A DNA stretch of 64,000 bases from Parabacteroides sp. (lineage in GTDB: Bacteria > Bacteroidota > Bacteroidia > Bacteroidales > Tannerellaceae): contig DXVO01000016.1 in NCBI GenBank assembly GCA_019417325.1, positions 62,001-126,000 on the forward strand, given 5' to 3'. The notes beneath the pieces are model-generated. The model worked only from the letters and a program-made list of their open reading frames with translations, was not told the DNA's origin and searched no databases. This document shows, one piece after another, positions 10,039 through 18,643 of the stretch (its first letter is position 1; every line of letters begins with the position of its first letter). A program made the position numbers and the translations under genes.

Positions 10039-10458
10039 ATGAAAAAGTATTGGTTGACATTCGCTTCAGTCCTTATGATTGTAATAGGGCTGCTCAGAGG
10101 GATGGGAGGTCTTACACTCCTGACAAGCAGTGAGAAACCGGAACTGGATACACCAATAACGGGTTCGCCTACAGAGTTAAAAATGGCTGCTTACAGTTTG
10201 CTCATAGTTTGTTTCCTGCTTATCATCTCTGCTGTTTGTATTACCATCCGCAGGTCGGTACGTAATTATGCTTTCTGTTGGGTCAGTCTGCTCCTTTTCC
10301 TTGCCGGAGGTATGTTGAACGGATTTCTCCTCTTCGGTCATCTGCAAGGAAGCGGACAACTTATCAACTGGGGGCTTAGCATCCTGATAGGTATTTTCCT
10401 TGTATTAGGCAAGGATACGGTAAAGTCAAAATATATCCAGTCTTACGAATATAAATGA
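10039..10458 (+). CDS. Small integral membrane protein of unknown function
   Basis: A 139-residue protein with four hydrophobic segments (about 5-27, 46-66, 74-95 and 108-122) that look like membrane helices, joined by short charged loops, with a Lys/Tyr-rich cytoplasmic tail. I do not recognise the family. It lies between proB and proA, 21 bp after proB, and is probably on the same transcript. A role in proline metabolism is not implied by its sequence. Confidence 0.7.
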   Translation: MKKYWLTFASVLMIVIGLLRGMGGLTLLTSSEKPELDTPITGSPTELKMAAYSLLIVCFLLIISAVCITIRRSVRNYAFCWVSLLLFLAGGMLNGFLLFGHLQGSGQLINWGLSILIGIFLVLGKDTVKSKYIQSYEYK

Positions 10459-10469
10459 CCGACAAGTAG

Positions 10470-10522
10470 GAGTTGAAAGTGCATCTGAAAGAAAAAGGAA
10501 CTTTCTGCCGCACTTTCAACTC
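10470..10522 (+). promoter_or_regulatory. Long mRNA hairpin in the proA leader
   Basis: GAGTTGAAAGTGC (10470-10482) and GCACTTTCAACTC (10510-10522) form a perfect 13-bp stem. An inner 5-bp stem GAAAG (10487-10491)/CTTTC (10501-10505) closes a 9-nt loop. It ends 34 bp before the proA ATG and no T-run follows, so it is more likely a leader or mRNA-stability structure than a terminator. Confidence 0.55.
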
Positions 10523-10556
10523 TAATAAAAAGTTCATCTACAAAATAAAACCATAT

Positions 10557-11804
10557 ATGATAAACGAACTATTAAAGCAAGCCCAACTTGCCTCACGTAC
10601 TGTTATTACTTTAAGTGACGAAAAAATCAATCATATCCTCCGTGATACAGCAGCTGAACTCATACGGCAACAAGCATATATCTTACAAGAAAATCAAAAA
10701 GACCTGGACCGTATGGACCCGGCAAATCCCAAGTATGACCGTTTGAAGCTGACGGAAGGCCGTTTGCAAGGTATTGCCGGAGATATGGAAAGTGTAACTA
10801 CCCTTCCATCCCCTCTTGGAAAGATATTAAGTGAAGTTACCCGTCCTAACGGTATGACTATCAGGAAAGTTACAGTTTCTTTCGGTGTAATCGGTGTAAT
10901 CTACGAAGCCCGTCCCAATGTGACATTCGATGTATTCTCTTTATGTCTGAAAAGCGGAAATGTTTGTGTCTTGAAAGGCGGTTCGGATGCGGACAGTTCC
11001 AATCAGGCTTTAGTAAAAATCATCCACTGTATATTAAACCGGCATAATGTCAATCCGGCTGTTTGCACATTGCTACCTCCGGACAGGGAAGCAACTACCG
11101 AACTATTGAATGCTGTCGGATTAGTAGACCTTATCATTCCCCGCGGAAGTAGCTCGCTTATAAATTATGTCCGTAATAATGCCCGGATACCGGTAATCGA
11201 AACAGGAGCCGGCATATGCCATACCTACTTCGACAAAGAGGGGGACAAAGAAAAAGGACAGGCAATCGTAAATAATGCAAAAACACGCCGCGTTAGTGTA
11301 TGCAATGCTCTGGACTGTTTGATTATCCACAAAAACAGACTTGCCGATTTACCCTATATATGCAGTGAATTACAAAAAAGCCATGTCATTCTCTATGCAG
11401 ACCAGACAGCCTTTAATGTTTTATCCGGCAAGTATCCGGCAGACTTGCTGCTGCCTGCAACAGAAGAAAGCTTCGGTACGGAATTTCTCGATTATAAGAT
11501 GAGCATACGAACTGTGGCGTCCATAGATGAGGCCTTGGAACACATTGCCCGGTTCAGTTCAAAACACAGTGAAAGTATTGTAAGTGAAGATAAAGACGCG
11601 ATTCTGCTTTTCCAACAAATGGTAGATGCAGCCTGTGTTTATTCAAACGTATCAACGGCATTCACAGACGGAGCACAATTCGGTTTTGGAGCAGAAATAG
11701 GTATTAGCACCCAGAAGTTACATGCAAGAGGACCTATGGCTTTGCCCGAGCTGACTACCTACAAATATATAATAGAAGGCAACGGACAGATAAGAAACGG
11801 ATAA
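10557..11804 (+). CDS. proA: Glutamate-5-semialdehyde dehydrogenase
   Basis: A 415-residue gamma-glutamyl phosphate reductase that uses NADPH to convert the ProB product to glutamate semialdehyde for proline. It shows the family signatures GVIGVIYEARPNVTFDV near 100, the ALDH-type core VCLKGGSDAD-like region, the nucleophile segment RRVSVCNALDCL with the catalytic Cys, and the C-terminal FGFGAEIGISTQKLHARGPM motif. A longer frame opens at 10473, but those 28 extra codons run through a strong hairpin and lack similarity to ProA, so ATG 10557 is preferred. Confidence 0.94.
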   Translation: MINELLKQAQLASRTVITLSDEKINHILRDTAAELIRQQAYILQENQKDLDRMDPANPKYDRLKLTEGRLQGIAGDMESVTTLPSPLGKILSEVTRPNGMTIRKVTVSFGVIGVIYEARPNVTFDVFSLCLKSGNVCVLKGGSDADSSNQALVKIIHCILNRHNVNPAVCTLLPPDREATTELLNAVGLVDLIIPRGSSSLINYVRNNARIPVIETGAGICHTYFDKEGDKEKGQAIVNNAKTRRVSVCNALDCLIIHKNRLADLPYICSELQKSHVILYADQTAFNVLSGKYPADLLLPATEESFGTEFLDYKMSIRTVASIDEALEHIARFSSKHSESIVSEDKDAILLFQQMVDAACVYSNVSTAFTDGAQFGFGAEIGISTQKLHARGPMALPELTTYKYIIEGNGQIRNG

Positions 11805-11810
11805 ACATTT

Positions 11811-11818
11811 TATCTTTG
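11811..11818 (+). promoter_or_regulatory. Promoter -7 box (TATCTTTG) of the phospholipase/nuclease-like gene
   Basis: Exact TAnnTTTG match 6 bp after the proA stop. Transcription would begin near 11824, after the upstream possible start at 11816, so the downstream ATG 11861 is the real one. Confidence 0.6.
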
Positions 11819-11860
11819 CTCTCTACAATAACGAATTTTACAACTAATAAACTCTACAAC

Positions 11861-13690
11861 ATGAAGCCCTCAATTCAAACGTACTTACGTCGTGGCTCCT
11901 TATTGCTCGGAAGTATGGCCATTTCTTTGTGCACTTTGGCCTGGGACTATGCAGAACACCGTAAAATCGGAGACCGTGCCATGTCACTGATGCCTGAATA
12001 TTTAGTACGAAACGGTATTTATCCGGATGAAGCAACTGCGGACAGCGCCATGCTCTCCATCCTCAACATGGCACATATGGAGGGTACCAACGCATATGTG
12101 ATGAAAGAGTTAACCCAACTCCCCAATATCGTCACCTATGGAACGTTATGTGGTCTGGCTGGCGACCATGTGGAAAATCCGCTATTACTGGAAACAGGAT
12201 TACAGACGCATTTCTCAAAAACAAACCGGACACTCGCTCTTGAAACCAAGGCAATGAATGAATTCCTGACAGGGGCTTCCAGCAAAGAATTATTAGATAT
12301 AAATCTCGCCTACGGCCTGTTGGCCATTAAGGACCTTTCCCATTTTTATGCATACGGTAAAGGCCTTAAAGAACATTTGGAGATGATAGACATTCAACTA
12401 ATCCAGCGCCTGAAACAACCATCAGAAGTGAACGTGGTCTTCTCTAAATTAAATAAGCTGCCTTCCATGAGCAAATATTTCTGTATTCATATTTTTGCCG
12501 TTTATCTGGCTCAGGAAGCAGGGAAAGAATTACGGAACGGAAATAAGGAAGCATCGGATAACCTGATGTTTTATGCAAGCCTCTACGAAGCTTTCGCCGA
12601 ACACTTCCTGCAAGATTCATTTGCATCCGGACATCAAATGGTGCAACGTGGATTCAGTGCGTCTGCGGTAATGAATAACAAGGCATTACACGACTTCTAC
12701 AATACGATACCTGTGGAAACAGCGAATATGAAAGGGGAGGTCTGGAAATCTTTCGGGGATAAACGACTCAATCAAAACATGCAGGAATATAAAGCGGCTG
12801 ATGATTACCGCAATATCCGGGTAACAAAGACAGGCCCCTATACCTTAGACAAGGGGGATAGCTATGAACGTGAAACCCAAGTCTTTTACCAGGTGGTTAA
12901 AGCTACCTGCCAATCCATAACCGAAGTATGGCAAGCCTACCACAAGGCATCGCTGGGGGATGGAGATGATATTATCAATGATTTGCCGGAGCAAAAAGAA
13001 GAACTTCCCAATTTTGTATACAGCCATTTCCCTGTTATAAAAGAATTCCCTATGCCTTTCGGCACCCAATTAGACGAACTGCCGCTTTCCGAAGATGTAG
13101 CAGCCCGCCAAGACGAGCTACAGCTCATTGTCCAAAAACCGTTTACCCGCAATTTTATCCGCTCCCGCGTAGCCAATTCATTTTCTATTCTACTAAGTGA
13201 TGTCCTCACCAGTGATGAAGAAGTTGCCATCGGAGCGCGTCTGAATCTGAGTATGTTCAACTGGCATAAATTTGGTAACGGAACAGGGATGAACATGAAA
13301 GCCGGCGACATAGCCCATTGGATTTCCCCTACCATCTCGGGATATTATATGTTTACAACCCCGGATTCCTATACTACCGACAACTGGCATATAAAAGGCG
13401 GGGTAAACTATAGCATGGATATATTTGTTGCCCCGAAGCGTTTTCTCGGTCTCTATTCATACATGGAAATGGGGTTGGACCGCAGGGACAACAAAAGCCG
13501 TTTCCTTGTAGCCCCCTCGTTAGGCATACAAATCGGTTCGCTTATCGGGCTGCATAATTTCAATATGCCGGGTTGGTTACGTATTCCTTTAAGCATTATT
13601 TTACCCCTCAAGTTTTCCGTTACCTGCAACAAGGTAGCAGGACTTCCGGTCGAATGGGTAGAAAATCTCGAGGTCGATATTGTTTTCTAA
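11861..13690 (+). CDS. Secreted zinc phospholipase C / S1-P1 nuclease-like protein with extra C-terminal domain
   Basis: A 609-residue exported protein. The signal peptide ends at SLCTLA, leaving mature Trp28, matching S1/P1 nuclease and zinc phospholipase C, where an N-terminal Trp binds zinc. Further zinc-ligand-like sites follow: WDYAEH, LAGDHVENP, DLSHFYAYG, and AEHFLQDSFASGH near 246-258, matching the family's HxxxD...H pattern. The C-terminal half (about 400-609) is rich in alternating hydrophobic and aromatic residues and ends in Phe, suggesting a beta-barrel or outer-membrane anchor. The substrate (lipid or nucleic acid) is unknown. It is unrelated in function to the pro/arg genes around it. 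Confidence 0.65.
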   Translation: MKPSIQTYLRRGSLLLGSMAISLCTLAWDYAEHRKIGDRAMSLMPEYLVRNGIYPDEATADSAMLSILNMAHMEGTNAYVMKELTQLPNIVTYGTLCGLAGDHVENPLLLETGLQTHFSKTNRTLALETKAMNEFLTGASSKELLDINLAYGLLAIKDLSHFYAYGKGLKEHLEMIDIQLIQRLKQPSEVNVVFSKLNKLPSMSKYFCIHIFAVYLAQEAGKELRNGNKEASDNLMFYASLYEAFAEHFLQDSFASGHQMVQRGFSASAVMNNKALHDFYNTIPVETANMKGEVWKSFGDKRLNQNMQEYKAADDYRNIRVTKTGPYTLDKGDSYERETQVFYQVVKATCQSITEVWQAYHKASLGDGDDIINDLPEQKEELPNFVYSHFPVIKEFPMPFGTQLDELPLSEDVAARQDELQLIVQKPFTRNFIRSRVANSFSILLSDVLTSDEEVAIGARLNLSMFNWHKFGNGTGMNMKAGDIAHWISPTISGYYMFTTPDSYTTDNWHIKGGVNYSMDIFVAPKRFLGLYSYMEMGLDRRDNKSRFLVAPSLGIQIGSLIGLHNFNMPGWLRIPLSIILPLKFSVTCNKVAGLPVEWVENLEVDIVF

Positions 13691-13775
13691 AAACAGTATC
13701 GGCACTGTAATAATATGTCTATATGTAGTTATCACACTTTAAAATACGTAATGGAATATTTACGGTAAAAATAAT

Positions 13776-13783
13776 TACATTTG
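13776..13783 (+). promoter_or_regulatory. Promoter -7 box (TACATTTG) of argF'
   Basis: Exact TAnnTTTG match 25 bp before the argF' start codon. Confidence 0.6.
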
Positions 13784-13808
13784 CACTTCACTAAAAAAGC
13801 ACTATAGG

Positions 13809-14762
13809 ATGAGAAACTTCACTTGCGTACAGGATTTAGGCGACTTGAAACAAGCGCTTAACGAAGCATTCGAGATTAAGAAAGACCGCTTTCAGTTTAC
13901 AGAGTTGGGCAAGAATAAAACCTTGTTAATGATTTTCTTCAACTCCAGCCTCCGTACCCGTCTCAGCACACAAAAAGCCGCCATGAATCTTGGTATGAAC
14001 ACGATGGTTCTGGATGTAAACCAGGGTGCCTGGAAGCTGGAAAGCGAACGCGGTGTTATTATGGACGGAGACAAGCCGGAGCATCTTCTGGAAGCCGTTC
14101 CGGTAATGGGATGCTATTGCGACGTTATCGGAGTACGTTCTTTTGCCCGTTTCGAAAGCAAGGAAGACGATTATAACGAAAAAATACTGAATCAGTTTAT
14201 TCAATATTCCGGACGTCCGGTATTCAGTATGGAAGCGGCAACACGCCACCCGTTACAGAGTTTTGCCGATCTTATTACAATTGAAGAATACAAGAAAACA
14301 GCCCGCCCGAAAGTTGTAATGACTTGGGCTCCGCATCCTAAATCCCTGCCGCAAGCTGTTCCTAACAGCTTTGCAGAATGGATGAATGCAACAGACTACG
14401 AATTTGTCATCACACATCCGGAAGGGTATGAGCTCGATCCTAAATTTGTTGGCAATGCCCGCGTTGAATACGACCAGAAAAAAGCATTTGAAGGGGCAGA
14501 CTTTATCTATGCTAAAAACTGGTCAGCATATGCCGACCCCAATTACGGTAAAGTAATCAGCACAGACCGCAGCTGGACTGTCGATTCTGAAAAAATGGCA
14601 CTGACTAATAATGCTTATTTCATGCACTGTTTACCAGTACGCCGTAACATGATCGTGACTGATGATGTAATTGAAAGTCCTCAAAGCATTGTGATCCCTG
14701 AAGCTGCAAACCGGGAAATCTCAGCACAGACCGTACTTAAAATGATATTACAAGGATTATAA
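13809..14762 (+). CDS. argF': N-succinylornithine carbamoyltransferase
   Basis: A 317-residue transcarbamylase of the arginine pathway. The carbamoyl-phosphate loop reads SLRTR (46-51 region) instead of the usual STRTR, and HCLPVRRN appears near 278. Residue 90, in GDKPEH, is Pro. In the characterised Bacteroides fragilis enzyme Pro90 selects N-succinylornithine, whereas N-acetylornithine enzymes carry Glu there, so succinylornithine is the likely substrate (family knowledge plus a directly counted residue). Length matches. It has its own promoter and terminator, and sits near proB/proA. Confidence 0.9.
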   Translation: MRNFTCVQDLGDLKQALNEAFEIKKDRFQFTELGKNKTLLMIFFNSSLRTRLSTQKAAMNLGMNTMVLDVNQGAWKLESERGVIMDGDKPEHLLEAVPVMGCYCDVIGVRSFARFESKEDDYNEKILNQFIQYSGRPVFSMEAATRHPLQSFADLITIEEYKKTARPKVVMTWAPHPKSLPQAVPNSFAEWMNATDYEFVITHPEGYELDPKFVGNARVEYDQKKAFEGADFIYAKNWSAYADPNYGKVISTDRSWTVDSEKMALTNNAYFMHCLPVRRNMIVTDDVIESPQSIVIPEAANREISAQTVLKMILQGL

Positions 14763-14788
14763 TCCGGATATTTTCAAAAAACTACCAC

Positions 14789-14829
14789 AAAAGGGCTATC
14801 TTCGATTCATTCATAGGATGGCCCTTTTT
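14789..14829 (+). terminator. Intrinsic terminator after argF'
   Basis: AAAAGGGCTATC (14789-14800) pairs with GATGGCCCTTTT (14817-14828) with one G-U pair and a 16-nt loop, ending in a run of five T. It lies 27 bp after the argF' stop. Confidence 0.8.
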
Positions 14830-14974
14830 ATATGTTTTGGAGAAAGCCGTCATCCAATACTGTAGATATCCCTCATCCCTACTTATTCTTTTTTATTCCT
14901 CACTTTCGATTGAATACAAACTTATTTTTCCGTCAATTGTTTCATATATACATAGAACAATTAAAACAAACAAT

Positions 14975-16252
14975 ATGAGTTTCAATATAGCCGACACAGG
15001 CAAAAAGAGAGTTGTTATTGTAGGCGGAGGCTTCGGGGGATTGAAATTAGCCAACAGACTCAAAAACCATAATTTTCAGGTTGTATTAATCGATAAGAAT
15101 AATTATCACCAGTTCCCTCCCCTGCTTTATCAGGTTGCATCTTCCGGATTAGAGTCAGGTTCCATATCTTTCCCTTTCCGCAAAATATTCCAGAAAAGAA
15201 AAGACTTTTACTTCAGACTCGCAGAAGTAAAGGCTGTGGTTAAAGAACAAAACATAATCCAGACTTCTATCGGAGATTTGAAATATGATTACTTGGTTCT
15301 TGCTACCGGAACCACAACTAACTTCTTTGGTAACGAAAACATACAAAAACATGCGTTGCCTATGAAAACAATCGAGGAAGCATTGGTTTTACGTAATGCT
15401 ATCCTGTGTAACTTAGAAAAGGCTACGGTTACCACCGATCTGGCAAAAAGGCAAGCTCTGATGAATATTGTAATCGTAGGAGGTGGTGCTACCGGCGTTG
15501 AAATATCGGGAGTATTATCAGAAATGAAACGATTTGTCTTACCGAAAGATTATCCGGACTTGAAGCAATCTTTCATGAATATTTACCTCATTGAAGGTTC
15601 CCCCCGGCTTTTATCCGTCATGTCGGAAGAAGCGTCCGAACATGCTGAAAAGTTTCTTGAAGAAATGGGGGTCACAATTATGCTCAATAAAAAGGTAACC
15701 GACTATCAGGAAGGAAAAGTCTTACTTGATGATGGTTCTGCTATAGAAAGCCAAATGCTTATTTGGGTAAGCGGTGTAACTGCCACACATTTTGAAAAGA
15801 TTGGAAAAGAAATGACCGGACGGGGAGGAAGAATTCTGGTGAATGAATTTAACCAGTTGCCGGAAAGTCAAAATATATTTGCCATCGGAGATGTTTGCCT
15901 GCAAACAGAACCTGATTTTCCGAACGGACATCCACAAGTTGCCCAAGTAGCCATTCAACAGGGAAATTTATTAGCCGACAATCTTATAAATATAGAAAAC
16001 GGATCGTCACTAAAACCTTTCCATTATAAAGACCTCGGCACCCTTGCTACAGTTGGAAGAAACAAAGCTGTTGCTGATATTAAAAATATTAAATCCCAAG
16101 GATTCTTTGCCTGGTTGATTTGGCTGTTTATACACCTTCGTTCTATCTTGGGCATCAAAAATAAATTAGTCATTTTAATTGAATGGATATGGAGTTATTT
16201 TACTTACGACCAATCCATACGCTTAATACTGCACATACCGAAAAAAGAATGA
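14975..16252 (+). CDS. ndh: Type II NADH:quinone dehydrogenase
   Basis: A 425-residue FAD-dependent NADH dehydrogenase that passes electrons from NADH to menaquinone without pumping protons. The FAD-binding GGGFGGLKLANRL is near 15, the second Rossmann motif VIVGGGATGVEISG near 165, and the FAD-ribityl segment IFAIGDVC near 300. The C-terminus (about 365-425) is rich in Trp, Phe, Ile and Arg (FFAWLIWLFIHLRSILG), as expected for membrane anchoring. The frame opens at 14837, but that start touches the argF' terminator and the extra 46 residues are not family-like, so ATG 14975 was chosen. Confidence 0.9.
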   Translation: MSFNIADTGKKRVVIVGGGFGGLKLANRLKNHNFQVVLIDKNNYHQFPPLLYQVASSGLESGSISFPFRKIFQKRKDFYFRLAEVKAVVKEQNIIQTSIGDLKYDYLVLATGTTTNFFGNENIQKHALPMKTIEEALVLRNAILCNLEKATVTTDLAKRQALMNIVIVGGGATGVEISGVLSEMKRFVLPKDYPDLKQSFMNIYLIEGSPRLLSVMSEEASEHAEKFLEEMGVTIMLNKKVTDYQEGKVLLDDGSAIESQMLIWVSGVTATHFEKIGKEMTGRGGRILVNEFNQLPESQNIFAIGDVCLQTEPDFPNGHPQVAQVAIQQGNLLADNLINIENGSSLKPFHYKDLGTLATVGRNKAVADIKNIKSQGFFAWLIWLFIHLRSILGIKNKLVILIEWIWSYFTYDQSIRLILHIPKKE

Positions 16253-16362
16253 ATAACATTGTTTTTCGCATGTATGCGCAAACAACAAAAAACACACTAT
16301 ATTGTTTTAGCCAACAATTACAAAACCATCTAAAAATCATTCATCTTCATAAAATAATTAAC

Positions 16363-16370
16363 TATATTTG
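16363..16370 (+). promoter_or_regulatory. Promoter -7 box (TATATTTG) of the doxX-like operon
   Basis: Exact TAnnTTTG match 35 bp before the DoxX ATG. The predicted short leader holds two tiny frames, ATG 16387 (5 codons) and ATG 16401 (2 codons), just before the real start. Confidence 0.6.
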
Positions 16371-16405
16371 TTGCATATCTTAAAATATGAAACAAATAAT
16401 ATGAA

Positions 16406-16912
16406 ATGACACAAAAAGATTCTTACTCTGCTACGCAGTTGACTGCAATGGTTGTACTACGATTATTCATTGGCTGGCATTTTGCTTACGAAGGATTGGT
16501 GAAAATCCTGAATCCGAAATGGACCTCGCTTCCTTACCTACTCGATTCTAAAGGTTTTATGTCTGATTTTTTTGCCGGACTGGCCAGTGACCCGGCAATG
16601 ATGAACATGGTAAACACACTGAATGAATGGGCTTTATTACTAATTGGTCTCGGACTGATTACAGGAGCCTTCAGCAAACTCTCTTCTATTGGGGCAATGA
16701 TATTGCTTGCGTTTTATTACCTCTCCCACCCTTCATTTATCGGAGCACAATATATGATGCCGTTTGAAGGCTCTTATTTATGGATAGACAAAAACCTGGT
16801 AGAAATGGCGGCATTGGCAGTACTACTGGCTTTCCCCACTTCCCATATTATCGGGCTGGACCGCTATCTGAAAAAAGCGATACCTCTATTGTCTAAACTC
16901 AAATTAATGTAA
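16406..16912 (+). CDS. DoxX family membrane protein
   Basis: A 168-residue four-helix membrane protein of the DoxX/quinol-oxidase-subunit-like family. Hydrophobic helices lie at about 10-27, 72-92, 97-112 and 130-148; the family-typical FIGWHFAYEGLVKILNP is near residue 17. The biochemical role of these proteins is not settled; several are tied to respiratory or redox complexes. It starts a two-gene unit, 4 bp before the Gfo/Idh/MocA gene, so the pair very likely works together. Confidence 0.85.
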   Translation: MTQKDSYSATQLTAMVVLRLFIGWHFAYEGLVKILNPKWTSLPYLLDSKGFMSDFFAGLASDPAMMNMVNTLNEWALLLIGLGLITGAFSKLSSIGAMILLAFYYLSHPSFIGAQYMMPFEGSYLWIDKNLVEMAALAVLLAFPTSHIIGLDRYLKKAIPLLSKLKLM

Positions 16913-16916
16913 TATC

Positions 16917-18569
16917 ATGGCTACAGAAAACAATAATATACCGAAGGATAAAGAAAATAAAGGACCACAATCCGAAGGGCGCCGTAATGCCCTGAAAGCA
17001 TTAGCAACGATTCCGGTATTAGGAGCACTGGGATACGGAGTCTACAAAAAGCAGACATACGACAAACAATCGAAAAGCTTAGGCAGTTCTTTTAAATTCA
17101 ATAAGGAGCATTATATGATTCCCGCCCAACCGGATGGGAAAAAAATTCGCATCGGAATGATCGGATTCGGTATCCGTGGCAAACAGTTGATGCGTGCTGC
17201 CGGTTTTGCCGAACCATCGTGGATTGATGGTCTGATTGAAGGTGCAAAAAACGACAGTAAAGACAAACGTTATGAACAATTCCTCCAACAGGATGACCTG
17301 AATATTGAAGTAACCGGCGTATGTGATATTTTTGATGTATATGGCGAAGCAGCTGTATTGGCAGCTTCCAATATATATCGTGAAGGCTCGAACGGTAAAT
17401 TCGGCAAACGCCCGAAACGTTACAAAACATATAAAGAATTATTGGCGGCAGACGATATCGATGCCGTTATTATTGCAACCCCCGACCACTGGCATAGCAC
17501 TATGGCAATGGAGGCTGCCAAAGCAGGAAAGCATGTATACGTCGAGAAACCATTATCATGGACAGTTCCTGAAACTTACCAGGTGCGCCAAGTAGTAAAA
17601 GATACTGGTATTGTATTCCAGTTGGGTCACCAGGGACGACAGACAGACAGTTATATCCGCGCAAAAGAAATTATCGATAAAGGTTTGATTGGCAAAGTAT
17701 CGTTAATCGAGGTTTGTACCAACCGTAACGACCCGAACGGAGCTTGGGTATATCCGCTGATAGATGGGGCTTCTCCCGACACAATCGACTGGAAACAGTT
17801 TGAAGGGCCCGAAGAACGCATTAAAGAATATACCGACTACATGACATCAAACAATCTGCAACGGTATATAGGTCCGGATGCCCGCGACAAATTCAGTCTG
17901 GAACGTTTCTTCCGCTGGCGTTGCTGGTGGGACTACAGTACCGGTTTGAGCGGCGACTTGCTGACACACGAGTATGATGCCATCAACCAGATATTCGGAG
18001 TAGGTATTCCTCATTCGGCAACTTCTTCCGGAGGCGTTTATTTCTTTAAAGACGGACGTACGGTACCAGATGTATTACAAACCACTTTCGAGTTCCCCGA
18101 CCGGGATATGACCATGTTATATAGTGCAACACTGGCAAGCAATCGTCCACGCGGTAAAGTGATTATGGGACATGATGCCCAGATGGAGTTGTCCAACACA
18201 ATTACTCTAAAAGCAGACCCTGCTTCCGAAATCTATAAAGAAAAGATAGATAAAGGCATCATCAAACCGAACGAACCGTTCTACACGTATGTGCCGGGAC
18301 AGAGTTCTGTGGATGCTATCACATCACCTACCGAATTATATTTTGCCCAACGCGGTTTGCTTTATACCTATGTAAGCGGTAAGCGCTATGATACGACTCA
18401 CTTGCATATCCGTGAATGGCTGGAATGTATCCGTCAGGGTAAACAACCGAGCTGTAACATTGATGCTGCGTTTCAGGAAGCCATGACTGCCCATATGGGA
18501 ACACATGCTTATCTGGAAGGACGTACAATGTATTGGGATAAAGAAAAAGAAGAAATAGTAAAAGGATAA
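16917..18569 (+). CDS. Exported Gfo/Idh/MocA family oxidoreductase
   Basis: A 550-residue NAD(P)-dependent oxidoreductase. The N-terminus has a twin-arginine-like signal (GRRNALKALATIPVLGALGYG), so it is probably moved folded to the periplasm or held by the membrane. The Rossmann motif IRIGMIGFGIRGKQL follows near 77, then AVIIATPDHWHS, and the family's VEKPLSW with the conserved EKP near 208. The C-terminal domain includes GGDLLTHEYD-like sequence (GDLLTHEYDAINQIFG). The substrate is probably a sugar derivative, unknown. It overlaps in function with DoxX only by operon context. Confidence 0.85.
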   Translation: MATENNNIPKDKENKGPQSEGRRNALKALATIPVLGALGYGVYKKQTYDKQSKSLGSSFKFNKEHYMIPAQPDGKKIRIGMIGFGIRGKQLMRAAGFAEPSWIDGLIEGAKNDSKDKRYEQFLQQDDLNIEVTGVCDIFDVYGEAAVLAASNIYREGSNGKFGKRPKRYKTYKELLAADDIDAVIIATPDHWHSTMAMEAAKAGKHVYVEKPLSWTVPETYQVRQVVKDTGIVFQLGHQGRQTDSYIRAKEIIDKGLIGKVSLIEVCTNRNDPNGAWVYPLIDGASPDTIDWKQFEGPEERIKEYTDYMTSNNLQRYIGPDARDKFSLERFFRWRCWWDYSTGLSGDLLTHEYDAINQIFGVGIPHSATSSGGVYFFKDGRTVPDVLQTTFEFPDRDMTMLYSATLASNRPRGKVIMGHDAQMELSNTITLKADPASEIYKEKIDKGIIKPNEPFYTYVPGQSSVDAITSPTELYFAQRGLLYTYVSGKRYDTTHLHIREWLECIRQGKQPSCNIDAAFQEAMTAHMGTHAYLEGRTMYWDKEKEEIVKG

Positions 18570-18592
18570 ACCTCCTTTTCAGAATAAACAGA

Positions 18593-18643
18593 AAGGTGTA
18601 CCAAAATGTCCTGACGGGCTTTTGGTACACCTTCTTTCTTTTT
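18593..18643 (+). terminator. Strong intrinsic terminator after the Gfo/Idh/MocA gene
   Basis: A perfect 14-bp stem, AAGGTGTACCAAAA (18593-18606) with TTTTGGTACACCTT (18620-18633), is followed by CTTTCTTTTT. It lies 24 bp after the gene's stop. Confidence 0.85.

Noticed and set aside
10473..10556. N-terminal extension of proA by 28 codons
   Set aside because: The codons lie in a perfect hairpin and are absent from ProA as a family.
16183..16383. 66-codon plus-strand frame after the NDH-2 gene
   Set aside because: Half overlaps the NDH-2 C-terminus in another frame and it runs through the doxX promoter.
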